Origin: Bog-793 sp963823945
GTDB taxonomy: Bacteria > Actinomycetota > Acidimicrobiia > Acidimicrobiales > Bog-793
Direction of reading: 5' to 3'
DNA length: 64,000 bases
NCBI GenBank assembly: GCA_963823945.1
Contig: CAWGNK010000007.1
Span: forward strand, 62,001-126,000
Part shown: piece by piece, positions 24,888 through 33,515 of the stretch
Numbering within the stretch: the stretch's first letter is position 1
Layout: each line of letters starts with the position of its first letter
Made by a program: the position numbers and the translations under genes
The notes under the pieces: generated by a model
Databases searched by the model: none
What the model saw: the letters and a program-made list of their open reading frames with translations, nothing else
Told to the model about the DNA's origin: nothing

Positions 24888-27089
24888 ATGGCAACTGAGC
24901 CCCTCATCGAGGACGCCCGGCCCGAGCCCGCCGAGGTTCCCGCCGCCCCCGCCGCCGCCGATCGCGAGAGCTTCGGGCCGGCACGTTTCCTCAACCGGGA
25001 GCTGTCCTGGCTCGATTTCGCCCGCCGGGTCCTCGAACTCGCCGACGACGCCTCGCTGCCGCTGCTGGAGCGGTCGAAGTTCCTGGCGATCTTCTCGACC
25101 GGGCTCGACGAGTACTTCCAGGTCCGGGTGGCCGGGCTGAAGAACAAGGCCGACGCCGGCCGGCGCGGGCGTTCCGCCGACGGCCGCAGCGTCCTCGAGA
25201 TCCTCGCCGCGGCGCGCGAGAAGGTGACGGCGCTGCTCGACTACGAGGCCCGGATCTTCAACGAGACCGTCCGCCCCGGTTTGGCGGCCTCGGGCGTCGG
25301 GATCGTCGACTGGGCCGAGCTCGACCGGGCTGACCAGCTGCGGCTGCGGCGCCAGTTCGAGACCGACATGTTCCCGGTCCTCACACCCCTCGCCGTCGAC
25401 CCCGGCCACCCCTTCCCGTACATCTCGAACCTGTCGCTCAACCTCGCCGTCGCCGTCGAGGACCCCGTGACAGGCGAGGGCCGCTTCGCGCGGGTGAAGG
25501 TTCCGCCGTCGCTGCCGCGCTTCGTGCCGGTCGACACCCAGCGCTTCGTGCCCCTCGAGCAGGTGATCGCCGCCAACCTCAACGACCTGTTCCCGGAGAT
25601 GCGGATCGGCTCGTGCCACGCCTTCCGGGTGACGCGCAACGCCGACATCGACCTCGACGACAGCGAGGACGATGACCTGCTCGCCGCCATCGAGTTCGAG
25701 CTGCACCAGCGGCGCTTCGGCCGGGCCGTCCGCCTCGAGGTCGGGCCGGAGATGCCCGGCGAGATCGTCGACTTCCTGCGCCGGGAGCTCGAGCTCGGCG
25801 AGGTCGACGTCTACCGCTCGGCGGCGCCGCTCGACCTCGGCCAGCTCTGGGCGATCGCCGGGCTCGACCGTCCCGACCTCGCCATGCCGCCGTTCTCGCC
25901 GCGTGCCCCCCACCAGTTGATGACCGACGCGGGCTCCCCGGTCGACATCTTCGGCTTGCTGCGCGAGCGCGACATCCTCGTCCACCACCCCTACGACTCG
26001 TTCTCCGCCTCGGTCGAGGAGTTCATCTCGCAGGCGGCCGCCGACCCGGACGTGCTCGCCATCAAGCAGACGCTGTACCGGACCTCGGGCGACACGCCCT
26101 TCGTGACGGCCCTCGCCCAGGCGGCCGAGGCCGGCAAGCAGGTCGCCGTCCTCGTGGAGCTGCAGGCGCGCTTCGACGAGCAGCGCAACATCACCTGGGC
26201 GAGACAGCTCGAGGAGTCCGGCGTCCACGTCGTCTACGGCGTCGTCGGCCTGAAGACGCACTCCAAGACGGCGCTCGTCGTGCGCCGCGAGTCCGACGGG
26301 ATCCGCCGCTACTGCCACATCGGGACCGGCAACTACAACTCCCAGACCGCCCGCATCTACGAGGACCTGGGGCTGCTCACCGCCAATCCGGTCCTCGGCG
26401 AGGACCTGACGTCGCTGTTCAACCACCTGACGGGGTTCTCCCGCGGCATCGAGACCCGCCAGCTGATCGTCGCGCCGACCCAGTTCCGCCCCTGGGTGCT
26501 GCGCGAGATCGCCCGCCAGCGCGACCTCGGCCCGGGCGGCTGGATCGCCATCAAGGTGAACGGGCTGACCGACCCGGCGACCATCGACGCCCTCTACGAG
26601 GCCTCCCAGGCCGGGGTGAGAGTGGAGCTTCTGGTCCGGGGACTGTGCTGTCTGCGTCCTGGGATCCCCGGGCTCTCGGCGAACATCACCGTGAAGTCGA
26701 TCGTCGGCCGCTTCCTCGAGCACTCGCGCATCTACCGCTTCGGCGTGCCGACACCCGAGGTCCTGGCGGCGACGCAGCTCGACCGGCGGGAGCCGCCCGA
26801 CAGCGGCGGGAACCCGGCGGCCTACTTCATCGGCTCGGCCGACCTCATGGAACGGAACCTCGACCACCGCATCGAGGAGGTCGTGCCGGTCGCCGACCCG
26901 GAGCTGTGCGGCCGGCTCGAGGACATCCTCACCCTCGACCTCGCCGACGACGAGTCCAGCTGGGACCTGCGGGGCGACGGGACCTACTCGCGGCTCGTGC
27001 CGCAGGTGGGCGTGTGTGCGCAGCTGCGCTTCGAGGAGCTCGCCCGCGACCGCACGCGCCGCCGGCGCGACGGCGACGGCGCGCCCTAG
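24888..27089 (+). CDS. ppk: Polyphosphate kinase 1
   Basis: A 733-residue PPK1 making polyphosphate from ATP. Domains in order: N domain (FLNRELSWLDFARRVLELADD), head domain, and two phospholipase-D-like C domains. The autophosphorylated His is His458 in LKTHSKTALVVRRE, followed by YCHIGTGNYNSQTARIYEDLGLLT; the second catalytic His is His612 in GRFLEHSRIYRF. Length is typical. The exopolyphosphatase gene begins seven bases after its stop, so synthesis and breakdown of polyphosphate are likely co-expressed from the leaderless ppk promoter. Confidence 0.97.
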   Translation: MATEPLIEDARPEPAEVPAAPAAADRESFGPARFLNRELSWLDFARRVLELADDASLPLLERSKFLAIFSTGLDEYFQVRVAGLKNKADAGRRGRSADGRSVLEILAAAREKVTALLDYEARIFNETVRPGLAASGVGIVDWAELDRADQLRLRRQFETDMFPVLTPLAVDPGHPFPYISNLSLNLAVAVEDPVTGEGRFARVKVPPSLPRFVPVDTQRFVPLEQVIAANLNDLFPEMRIGSCHAFRVTRNADIDLDDSEDDDLLAAIEFELHQRRFGRAVRLEVGPEMPGEIVDFLRRELELGEVDVYRSAAPLDLGQLWAIAGLDRPDLAMPPFSPRAPHQLMTDAGSPVDIFGLLRERDILVHHPYDSFSASVEEFISQAAADPDVLAIKQTLYRTSGDTPFVTALAQAAEAGKQVAVLVELQARFDEQRNITWARQLEESGVHVVYGVVGLKTHSKTALVVRRESDGIRRYCHIGTGNYNSQTARIYEDLGLLTANPVLGEDLTSLFNHLTGFSRGIETRQLIVAPTQFRPWVLREIARQRDLGPGGWIAIKVNGLTDPATIDALYEASQAGVRVELLVRGLCCLRPGIPGLSANITVKSIVGRFLEHSRIYRFGVPTPEVLAATQLDRREPPDSGGNPAAYFIGSADLMERNLDHRIEEVVPVADPELCGRLEDILTLDLADDESSWDLRGDGTYSRLVPQVGVCAQLRFEELARDRTRRRRDGDGAP

Positions 27090-27096
27090 CCGCCCG

Positions 27097-28683
27097 GTGC
27101 GGATCGCCGCCCTCGACCTCGGTAGCAACTCGTTCCACATGATCGTCGTCGAGGCGCGCCCCGACGGCAGCTTCGTGCCCCTCGTGCGGGAGCGGGAGAT
27201 GCTCCGCCTCGGCGACCTGGTCGCGGCCGAGCGCGTCATCGGCCGCCGGGCGGCCGACGAGGCGATCGCGGTGATCGCCCGCTTCCGGTCGATCGCCGAG
27301 GCGAACGGGGCCGACGAGATCATCGCCGTCGGCACCTCGGCGATCCGCGAGGCGCTCGACGGGAACCTGCTCGTCGACCGGGTCCGCGTCGAGACCGGCG
27401 TGAAGATCACCGTCGTCGACGGCACGCGCGAGGCGGAGTTGATCTTCCGGGCGATCCGCTCGAGCGTCGTCATCGACCCGGGTCCCGCCCTGGCGGCCGA
27501 TCTCGGCGGCGGGAGCCTCGAGCTCGCCGTCGGCGACCGCGCCGAGCTCGCCTTCGCGACGAGCGTCCACCTCGGCGTCGGGCGCTTGACGACCGAACTG
27601 GTGGCGAACGACCCCCCGAGTGACAAGGACCTGAAGAAACTGCGCGCCCGGATCGCCGGGACGATCGAGCCGGTGCTCGGGGAGATCCTGGCTCTGCGGC
27701 CCCGCCAGCTGATCGGCTCGTCGGGGACCTTCGTGGCGCTCGCGCGCATGGCGGCGGCGGGCCGCGACGGCATCGTCCACGAGGCGGTCAACCAGCTCAC
27801 CGTGGGGCGGGCCGAGCTCGAGGCGCTGCGCGACCGCCTGTACTCCCTGCCCGCCGCCCAGAGGGGCAAGCTGCCGGGCGCCGAGCCGCGCCGTGCCGAC
27901 CATCTGCCGGCGGGGATGGCCGTGCTCGAGTACCTGATGGAGGCGACGGGGCTCGGCCAGCTGACCGTGAGCGACTGGGCGTTGCGAGAGGGGATCGTGC
28001 TCGACGCCATCGGCGCCCGCGACCGCGTGGAGCTGCTCGGCGACTCGCAGGCCCTGCGGCGCTGGTCGGTGCTGGCGCTGTGCCGGCGGTCGAACTGGCG
28101 CCAGCCGCACGCCCGTCAGGTCGCGGCGCTCGCGCTCGGGCTGTTCGACGCGACGACCGGGCTGCACCAACTGGGCCCGGCCGAGCGGGACCTGCTCGAG
28201 TTCGGGGCGTTGCTCCACGACATCGGCGGGCACATCAGCCGGCAGAACCACGACCGCCACAGTGCCTATCTCATCGAGAACGGGGGCCTGCGCGGCTTCT
28301 CGCCCCAGGAGGTGCGGATACTGGCGACGATGGGCCGCTACCACGTGGCGGGGACGCCGAAGGCCACGTTCAAGCCGTTCGCCCAGCTCGCCAAGCGCGA
28401 CCGCTCCCGGGCCGTCGCGCTCACCGCGATCCTGCGGATCGCCGAGGGCCTCGACTCCTCGCACCGGGGGCTCGTGGGGGCGATCCGGGCCGATCCACCA
28501 GACGAGGAGGGCCGGCTCAGCTTCGTGCTCCAGGCGAGAGCCGAACCCGAGCTCGAGCTGTGGATGATCCGGCGCAAGCAGACGCTTTTCGAGCGGACCT
28601 TCGGGGTCGAGTGCGTCTTCCGCGCCGAGGTGACGGGGCGTGCCGGCCCCGATGCCGGCCCGCCCGGCGCCGGGCTCGACTGA
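27097..28683 (+). CDS. ppx: Ppx/GppA family exopolyphosphatase with C-terminal HD domain
   Basis: A 528-residue Ppx/GppA phosphatase. The ASKHA ATPase-type core begins RIAALDLGSNSFHMIVVEA (phosphate 1 loop), with AVGTSAIREA, the REAELIF element, ADLGGGSLELAV (phosphate 2) and GSSGTFVALARM. The C-terminal part is an HD-type domain with ALLHDIGGHISRQNHDRHSAYLI. It should degrade long polyphosphate or pppGpp. GTG 27097 is chosen because MRIAALDLGSNS is the family N-terminus. Pairing with ppk supports a polyphosphate role. The stop is three bases from the convergent membrane-protein gene. Confidence 0.93.
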   Translation: MRIAALDLGSNSFHMIVVEARPDGSFVPLVREREMLRLGDLVAAERVIGRRAADEAIAVIARFRSIAEANGADEIIAVGTSAIREALDGNLLVDRVRVETGVKITVVDGTREAELIFRAIRSSVVIDPGPALAADLGGGSLELAVGDRAELAFATSVHLGVGRLTTELVANDPPSDKDLKKLRARIAGTIEPVLGEILALRPRQLIGSSGTFVALARMAAAGRDGIVHEAVNQLTVGRAELEALRDRLYSLPAAQRGKLPGAEPRRADHLPAGMAVLEYLMEATGLGQLTVSDWALREGIVLDAIGARDRVELLGDSQALRRWSVLALCRRSNWRQPHARQVAALALGLFDATTGLHQLGPAERDLLEFGALLHDIGGHISRQNHDRHSAYLIENGGLRGFSPQEVRILATMGRYHVAGTPKATFKPFAQLAKRDRSRAVALTAILRIAEGLDSSHRGLVGAIRADPPDEEGRLSFVLQARAEPELELWMIRRKQTLFERTFGVECVFRAEVTGRAGPDAGPPGAGLD

Positions 28684-28686
28684 GGG

Positions 28687-29790
28687 TCAGGCCGCCCCGG
28701 GCGGTTCCGGCGGGGGGAGCCGGACGGCCAGGTCGGCGAGCGCGCGCCTGCTCGCCCGCAGGCCCTCCCCGCGGTGCAGCTTCAGCGACAGGTAGGCGCC
28801 GGCGCCGACCGGGATCGGCAGCCAGAAGTTGACGATCCGCCAGCCGAGCACACCGAGCAGTGCGACGTTCTTCGTCACTCCGAAGCTCGCCAGCAGCAGA
28901 GGCAGGGACGCCTCGACGAAGCCGAGGCCGCCCGGGGTGATCGGGATGGCGGCCAGCACGTTGGCGATGCCGTAGGCGGCGAACAGCTCGATCGGGTTGA
29001 CGTAGCGGCCGAGGGCGGCGAGGAACGACCACAGGGCGGCGGCGTCGAGCAGCCAGTTGCCCGCCGCCCAGGCGAGGGCGGAGCGCAGCCGGTCGGAGTT
29101 CGTCGCGAGGGTGCGCAGCGCGTCGCCGAGGTGGCGGAAGGTGGCCTCCAGGTGGTCCGGGTTGACGCGCGGCAGCGCCACGCCCACCCGGCGCACGAGG
29201 CGCGTCGCCGGTTCCTCGCCCCGGGTGAGCAGGTAGATGAGGATGGCGAAGAACGCCAGCGCGATCATGCCGAGCAGCGCCACGACGATGTAGATGGTGT
29301 GGAAGCCGGCGATCGGGATCGAGATCACGAGCGCCAGCCACAGCATCACGTTGAGCACGACCGCCGAGCCGATGCCCTGGGTCGCCATCGTGAACCCGGC
29401 GTCGGCGCCGGTGACGCCGTTCGAGGTGAGCAGGCGGTAGCCGAGGCCGGCCGAGGCGGCCGTCCCTCCCGGCATCGTGTGGGCGACCGCCGTCGTCGAC
29501 AGGTCGATCCGGAAGATGCGCGAGATGCTCGGGCGGTGGTGCGGCAGCACCGTCCAGGTGAGCAAGGCGTAGGCGAAGAGCGATGCCGCCTCGAACCCGA
29601 CGCCGGCGGCGAGCCAGCCGATGTTCAGCCGCTCGAGGTAGTGGATGTTCTTGCTCGCACCGACGAGCTCCGGCACGACGAGGTACTCGACGACGATGAC
29701 GACGAGGAAGATGAGGATCCCGTGGCGCAAAGGCGCCGGGACGACCGCTTTCCAGCGCGATCGCAGGGGAGGCTTCCCCTCGGCAGGCAT
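28687..29790 (-). CDS. Lysylphosphatidylglycerol synthase-type TM protein (UPF0104/YbhN family)
   Basis: A 367-residue protein with about eight transmembrane helices matching the LPG_synthase_TM (MprF flippase-like, UPF0104) family. Features are the early LERLNIGWLAAGVGFEAASLFAYALLTW, the PGGTAASAGLGYRLL loop, and the late NVLAAIPITPGGLGFVEASLPLLL signature followed by RIVNFWLPIPVGAGAYLSL. No soluble lysyltransferase domain is attached, so it is a stand-alone membrane domain, perhaps a lipid flippase; activity is unknown. Divergent from the AI-2E gene 103 bases away. Confidence 0.88.
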   Translation of the reverse strand: MPAEGKPPLRSRWKAVVPAPLRHGILIFLVVIVVEYLVVPELVGASKNIHYLERLNIGWLAAGVGFEAASLFAYALLTWTVLPHHRPSISRIFRIDLSTTAVAHTMPGGTAASAGLGYRLLTSNGVTGADAGFTMATQGIGSAVVLNVMLWLALVISIPIAGFHTIYIVVALLGMIALAFFAILIYLLTRGEEPATRLVRRVGVALPRVNPDHLEATFRHLGDALRTLATNSDRLRSALAWAAGNWLLDAAALWSFLAALGRYVNPIELFAAYGIANVLAAIPITPGGLGFVEASLPLLLASFGVTKNVALLGVLGWRIVNFWLPIPVGAGAYLSLKLHRGEGLRASRRALADLAVRLPPPEPPGAA

Positions 29791-29893
29791 CCGACCATGC
29801 TTCCACGTCGGCGAGGCGGCCCGTCAATCCCCGCGGGGCGGCGCCGGGTCGAAATGCACGGCTCGGACACCCCGGTCGGCTTGACTGGGGTCC

Positions 29894-31057
29894 ATGGACG
29901 AGCCGGCCAGGCCGGTGGGCCGGACGCGGTCGGGGCGGTCGAGGGACGCCGCGACCGCCGCCCGTGAGCGCGCGACGGAGTGGCTCGTCGTGCGGTCCGC
30001 GGTCTACGTGCTGCTGGCCGGTCTCGTCGTGCTCGTGCTCGCGCTGCTCGCCTGGCGCCTGCGGGCGACGATCTTGCTGCTCGCCGTGTCGGTCTTCCTC
30101 GCGGTGCTGCTGAACCCGTTCGTGCGGATGCTGTGCCGGTGGGGGATGCGGCGGGTGAACGCCGTCTTCATCGTCTACGGCGTGCTCGTCGTGCTGGCGC
30201 TGGCGTTCGGGTATCTGCTGTTCCACCCGCTCGTGTCGTCGGCGACGCGCTTCGCGCACGACCTGCCGGGCATCGTGCGCGACGCCCAGCACGGGCGGGG
30301 GACGGTCGGCCACCTCGTCGCGCGCCTCCACCTCGAGAACTGGGTGCGCCGGAACGTGCCGAACCTCGAGGCCGCCATCGCCAAGCTCTCCAAGCCCGCC
30401 TTCGCCATCGGCAAGACGGTCGTCTCGGGGATCGTCGGCCTCGTCACGATCGCCTTCGTCTCGTTCTTCGTCCTGCTCGAGGGACCCCGCACGTATGGCG
30501 CGGCGCTCGAGTTCATGACAGAGGAGCACGCGACACGCCTGCGCCGGATCACCGACGCGATGGCGCGCGAGGTGACCGGCTTCATGATCGGCGACTTCGC
30601 CACCTCGGTGATCGCCGGCGTCGTCGTGTTCGTGACCCTCGAGGTGACCCACGTGCCCTTCGCGCCGCTGCTCGCCGTGTGGGTCGGCCTCGTCGACTTC
30701 CTGCCGCTCGTGGGCGGGCTGCTCGCCGGCGTGCCGACGGTCGGGTTGGCGTTCCTCCACTCGACCGTGGCGGGGGTCGTGACGGTCGTCGTCTTCCTCA
30801 TCTACCAGCAGATCGAGAACCACGCCCTCTATCCGCTCATCGTCTCGCGCTCGGTCCGGCTCTCACCGCTGTGGGTGCTGCTCGCCGTGCTCGTCGGCGC
30901 CGAGACCGGCAACATCGTCGGTGCGACCTTCGGCGCGATCGCCGGCGCGATCCTCGCCGTCCCGGCGGCGGGATCGATTCAGGTGGCCGTGCGGGAGCTG
31001 CTCTCCGAGCGCGCCGGGGCGCCGGCGCGCTCCGGCGAGGTGGTGGCCGAAGGTTAG
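29894..31057 (+). CDS. AI-2E (PerM) family transporter-like protein
   Basis: A 387-residue membrane protein of the AI-2E/PerM family. N-terminal Arg-rich cytoplasmic segment, two helices (residues 34-70), a periplasmic amphipathic region (GIVRDAQHGRGTVGHLV), and the C-terminal signature VGLVDFLPLVGGLLAGVPTV, FLIYQQIENHALYPLIVSRSVRLSPLWVL and GATFGAIAGAILAVPAAG. Family members export small molecules or act as sodium/proton antiporters; substrate here is unknown. Its TAG stop (31055-31057) forms part of the -10 element of the next gene. Confidence 0.92.
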   Translation: MDEPARPVGRTRSGRSRDAATAARERATEWLVVRSAVYVLLAGLVVLVLALLAWRLRATILLLAVSVFLAVLLNPFVRMLCRWGMRRVNAVFIVYGVLVVLALAFGYLLFHPLVSSATRFAHDLPGIVRDAQHGRGTVGHLVARLHLENWVRRNVPNLEAAIAKLSKPAFAIGKTVVSGIVGLVTIAFVSFFVLLEGPRTYGAALEFMTEEHATRLRRITDAMAREVTGFMIGDFATSVIAGVVVFVTLEVTHVPFAPLLAVWVGLVDFLPLVGGLLAGVPTVGLAFLHSTVAGVVTVVVFLIYQQIENHALYPLIVSRSVRLSPLWVLLAVLVGAETGNIVGATFGAIAGAILAVPAAGSIQVAVRELLSERAGAPARSGEVVAEG

Positions 31058-31060
31058 GGT
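31055..31060 (+). promoter_or_regulatory. -10 TAGGGT overlapping the upstream stop codon
   Basis: TAGGGT begins with the TAG stop of the AI-2E family gene and is followed by six bases and ATG 31067, so the mannosyltransferase gene can be transcribed as a leaderless mRNA despite only nine bases between the genes. Confidence 0.45.
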
Positions 31061-31066
31061 CTACCC

Positions 31067-31804
31067 ATGCGCGTCCTCGTCGTCCTCCCCACCTACAACG
31101 AGGCGGAGAACATCACGGCGATCCTCGCCGCCGTGCGCGCCTCGGTGCCCGGGGCCTCCGTTCTCGTCGTCGACGACTCGAGCCCGGACGGGACCGCCGG
31201 TCTCGCCGAGAAGGCGGCGGCGGACCTCGGCTCGATCGAGGTGCTCGTCCGCGGGGCGAAGAACGGGCTCGGCCCCGCCTACCGCGACGGCTTCCGGTGG
31301 GGCCTCCAGCACGGCTACGAGGCGTTCGTCGAGATGGACTCGGACTTTTCGCACGACCCCGGCGCGCTGCCACAGCTGCTGGCCGCCCTCGGCGACGGTG
31401 TCGAGCTCGTCATCGGCTCGCGCTACATCCCGGGCGGCTCCATCCCGAACTGGTCCTTGGGGCGCCGGCTGATCTCCCGCTTCGGCAACATCTACGCCAA
31501 GCTCCTCTTGGGGCTCGGCGTCGAGGACTCGACGGCGGGGTACCGCGTCTACGCCGCGAGCCTGCTGCGGCGGCTCGACCTCGACCGGGTGCGCGCCGAC
31601 AGCTACGGCTTCCAGATCGAGATGACCTACCTCACCCGCCGGGCGGGAGCGGGCATCGTCGAGGTGCCGATCCACTTCGTCGACCGCGTCGCGGGGACCT
31701 CGAAGATGTCGACGTTCACCGTCGCCGAGGCGTTCACGCTCGTGACGGGGTGGGGGCTGCGCCGGATGTTGTGGCCGAGAAAGGGCGCTTCCGCCAGGAC
31801 CTGA
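31067..31804 (+). CDS. Polyprenol monophosphomannose synthase (GT2)
   Basis: A 245-residue GT-A fold glycosyltransferase. VVLPTYNEAENI, VVDDSSPDGTA (nucleotide-sugar binding), FVEMDSDFSHDP (DxD) and VIGSRYIPGGSI are the hallmark order of dolichol/polyprenol-phosphate mannosyltransferases (DPM1, mycobacterial Ppm1 domain 2). It should transfer mannose from GDP-mannose to polyprenyl phosphate at the inner membrane face. No Lnt domain is fused. Product could feed GT87-type mannosyltransferases such as the one at 9570 (inference). Confidence 0.93.
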   Translation: MRVLVVLPTYNEAENITAILAAVRASVPGASVLVVDDSSPDGTAGLAEKAAADLGSIEVLVRGAKNGLGPAYRDGFRWGLQHGYEAFVEMDSDFSHDPGALPQLLAALGDGVELVIGSRYIPGGSIPNWSLGRRLISRFGNIYAKLLLGLGVEDSTAGYRVYAASLLRRLDLDRVRADSYGFQIEMTYLTRRAGAGIVEVPIHFVDRVAGTSKMSTFTVAEAFTLVTGWGLRRMLWPRKGASART

Positions 31805-31905
31805 GCCGGGCTAGGCGCGGAGAACGGCGGTTGGCCCGGCGCAGGCCCCGGAGGGGAATCCGGTTGGGGCTCGGGGTCCTTTCCGGCGCCGCTCGGGCCC
31901 CGGGC

Positions 31906-33483
31906 TCAGCGGGCCGTGCTGTGGCGGGGGAGACCGGCGACGGCACCGAGGTCGTCGATGAGGGGCGCGAGCGAGCTGCGGAGACCCGCGTAGGTCGCGA
32001 CGAGCTCACGGCTCACGGCGACGGGAGCCGGCGGGGCGGCGCCCTGGGCGGTGAGTTGCGCCATCGCCTCGGCCGGCGAGGCGGCCCTCCCGAGGGCGAC
32101 GAGCCCGAGGGCGGCGGCACCGAGCGCCGTGCCCTCGGCCTCGTCGACGACGTAGAAGGGGCGGTCGAGGGAGGCGGCCATCACGTCGCGCCACAGCTGC
32201 GACCGGAAGGCGCCGCCGGTCGCCCGCACGGACTCGACGAAGACCATCGCGTCGAGGCGGTCGAGGATGAACCGCATCTGGGTGCAGACCCCCTCGACGG
32301 CGGCGCGGATCATGTGGGCCCGGGTGTGGTGGGCCCGCAGGCCGAGATAGGCACCGGGGATGTCCGGGTCCCAGCGCGGCGCCCGCTCGGCGATGAGGTA
32401 CGGCACCATCGCGAGCCCCTCGGCTCCCGCCGGCACGCTCGCCGCGAGCTCGAGGAGCGCGGCATCCCGGTCGGTGCTCGCCGCCACGACGTCCGGGGCG
32501 AGGGCACGCCCGGCCCAGTCGATCACGCTGCCGCCGTTGCTGATCGCCCCGCCGGTGACCCAGAGCGACTCGGTCAGCGCGTAGCAGAAGAGCGCGCGTC
32601 CCGCACCGAGGCGCGGTCGGTCGAAGGCGAGCCGCAACGCGCCGCTCGTGCCGAGCGTCAACCCGGCGACACCCGGCGTGATCGCCCCCGTGCCGAGGTT
32701 GCCGAGCGGGCCGTCGGCGGCACCGACGACGACGGGCGTTCCCGACGGGAGGCCGACTTCGGCGGCGACGCCCGGCGCCAGACCGAGGACGGCGGTGGGG
32801 GAGAGGATCTCCGGCAGCCGGTCGACGGACACCCCGGCGACGTCGAGCGCCTGCCGGCTCCAGGTGCACGTCGCCATTTCGACCATCCCCGTACCCGAGG
32901 CGGACGACAGTTCGGTCGCCAGCGTCCCGGTCAGCCGGTAGACGAGGTAGTCCTTGAGGCCGACCCACCAGCGGGCCGCCGCCCAGATCTCGGGCTCGTG
33001 GCGGGCGAACCACATCAGCTTGGTGAGCGGCGACATCGGGTGCACCGGGACCCCGGTGAGGCTGTGCAGCTCGGCTGCCTGACCGGATTCACGCAGCGCG
33101 CGCGCCTCGTCCCCGGCGCGCGCGTCGGCCCACGTGAGAAGCGGTGTCAGCGGTCGGAAGTCGGCGTCGAGCGCCATCAGCCCGTGCATCGCCGCCGACA
33201 GCGAGATCGCCGCCACCTCGGAGCCGTCCCCGGCCGCCACGCACTCGGCGAGCGCCGCCTGGGCGGCGGCGACGATCACCTCCGGGTCCTGGGTCTGGCG
33301 GCCCGGGTCCGGCTGGTCGGCCGGGTAGTCACGGACCGCGACGTGCCGCCGCGCCGTGCCGAGGTCGATGGCGACGGCCTTGGCGCCGGTCGTGCCGACG
33401 TCGAGCCCGACGATCGTCGCGGGCACGCCGGGCACCGGCTCGGCGCTGCCGCCCTCACGCCGACGATCGGGGCCGAATCTCAC
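31906..33483 (-). CDS. FGGY family carbohydrate kinase
   Basis: About 525 residues with the ASKHA sugar-kinase fold: TIVGLDVGTTGAKAVAIDLG at the N-terminus, AISLSAAMHGLMALD, LLTWADARA, GVPVHPMSPLTKLMWF, VGAADGPLGNLGTGAI, LTLGTSGALRLAF, and the C-terminal FGGY pattern VRATGGAFRSQLWRDVMAASLDRP followed by AEGTALGAAALGLVALG. SAAMHG and the WADARA segment resemble gluconokinases of the FGGY type more than xylulokinase, but substrate is unproven. Start is uncertain between GTG 33483 and GTG 33426; the latter gives MPATIVGLDVG. An aldo/keto reductase gene lies just upstream on the same strand. Confidence 0.9.
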   Translation of the reverse strand: MRFGPDRRREGGSAEPVPGVPATIVGLDVGTTGAKAVAIDLGTARRHVAVRDYPADQPDPGRQTQDPEVIVAAAQAALAECVAAGDGSEVAAISLSAAMHGLMALDADFRPLTPLLTWADARAGDEARALRESGQAAELHSLTGVPVHPMSPLTKLMWFARHEPEIWAAARWWVGLKDYLVYRLTGTLATELSSASGTGMVEMATCTWSRQALDVAGVSVDRLPEILSPTAVLGLAPGVAAEVGLPSGTPVVVGAADGPLGNLGTGAITPGVAGLTLGTSGALRLAFDRPRLGAGRALFCYALTESLWVTGGAISNGGSVIDWAGRALAPDVVAASTDRDAALLELAASVPAGAEGLAMVPYLIAERAPRWDPDIPGAYLGLRAHHTRAHMIRAAVEGVCTQMRFILDRLDAMVFVESVRATGGAFRSQLWRDVMAASLDRPFYVVDEAEGTALGAAALGLVALGRAASPAEAMAQLTAQGAAPPAPVAVSRELVATYAGLRSSLAPLIDDLGAVAGLPRHSTAR

Positions 33484-33515
33484 GCGCTCGCCGCCATCGT
33501 TGTCGTGGTGAGGTG

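Noticed and set aside
24900..28010. Very long minus-strand reading frame opposite ppk and ppx
   Set aside because: High GC makes stop codons rare on the antisense strand. The translation is low-complexity, and only its far end (23466-24833) encodes a real SEDS protein.
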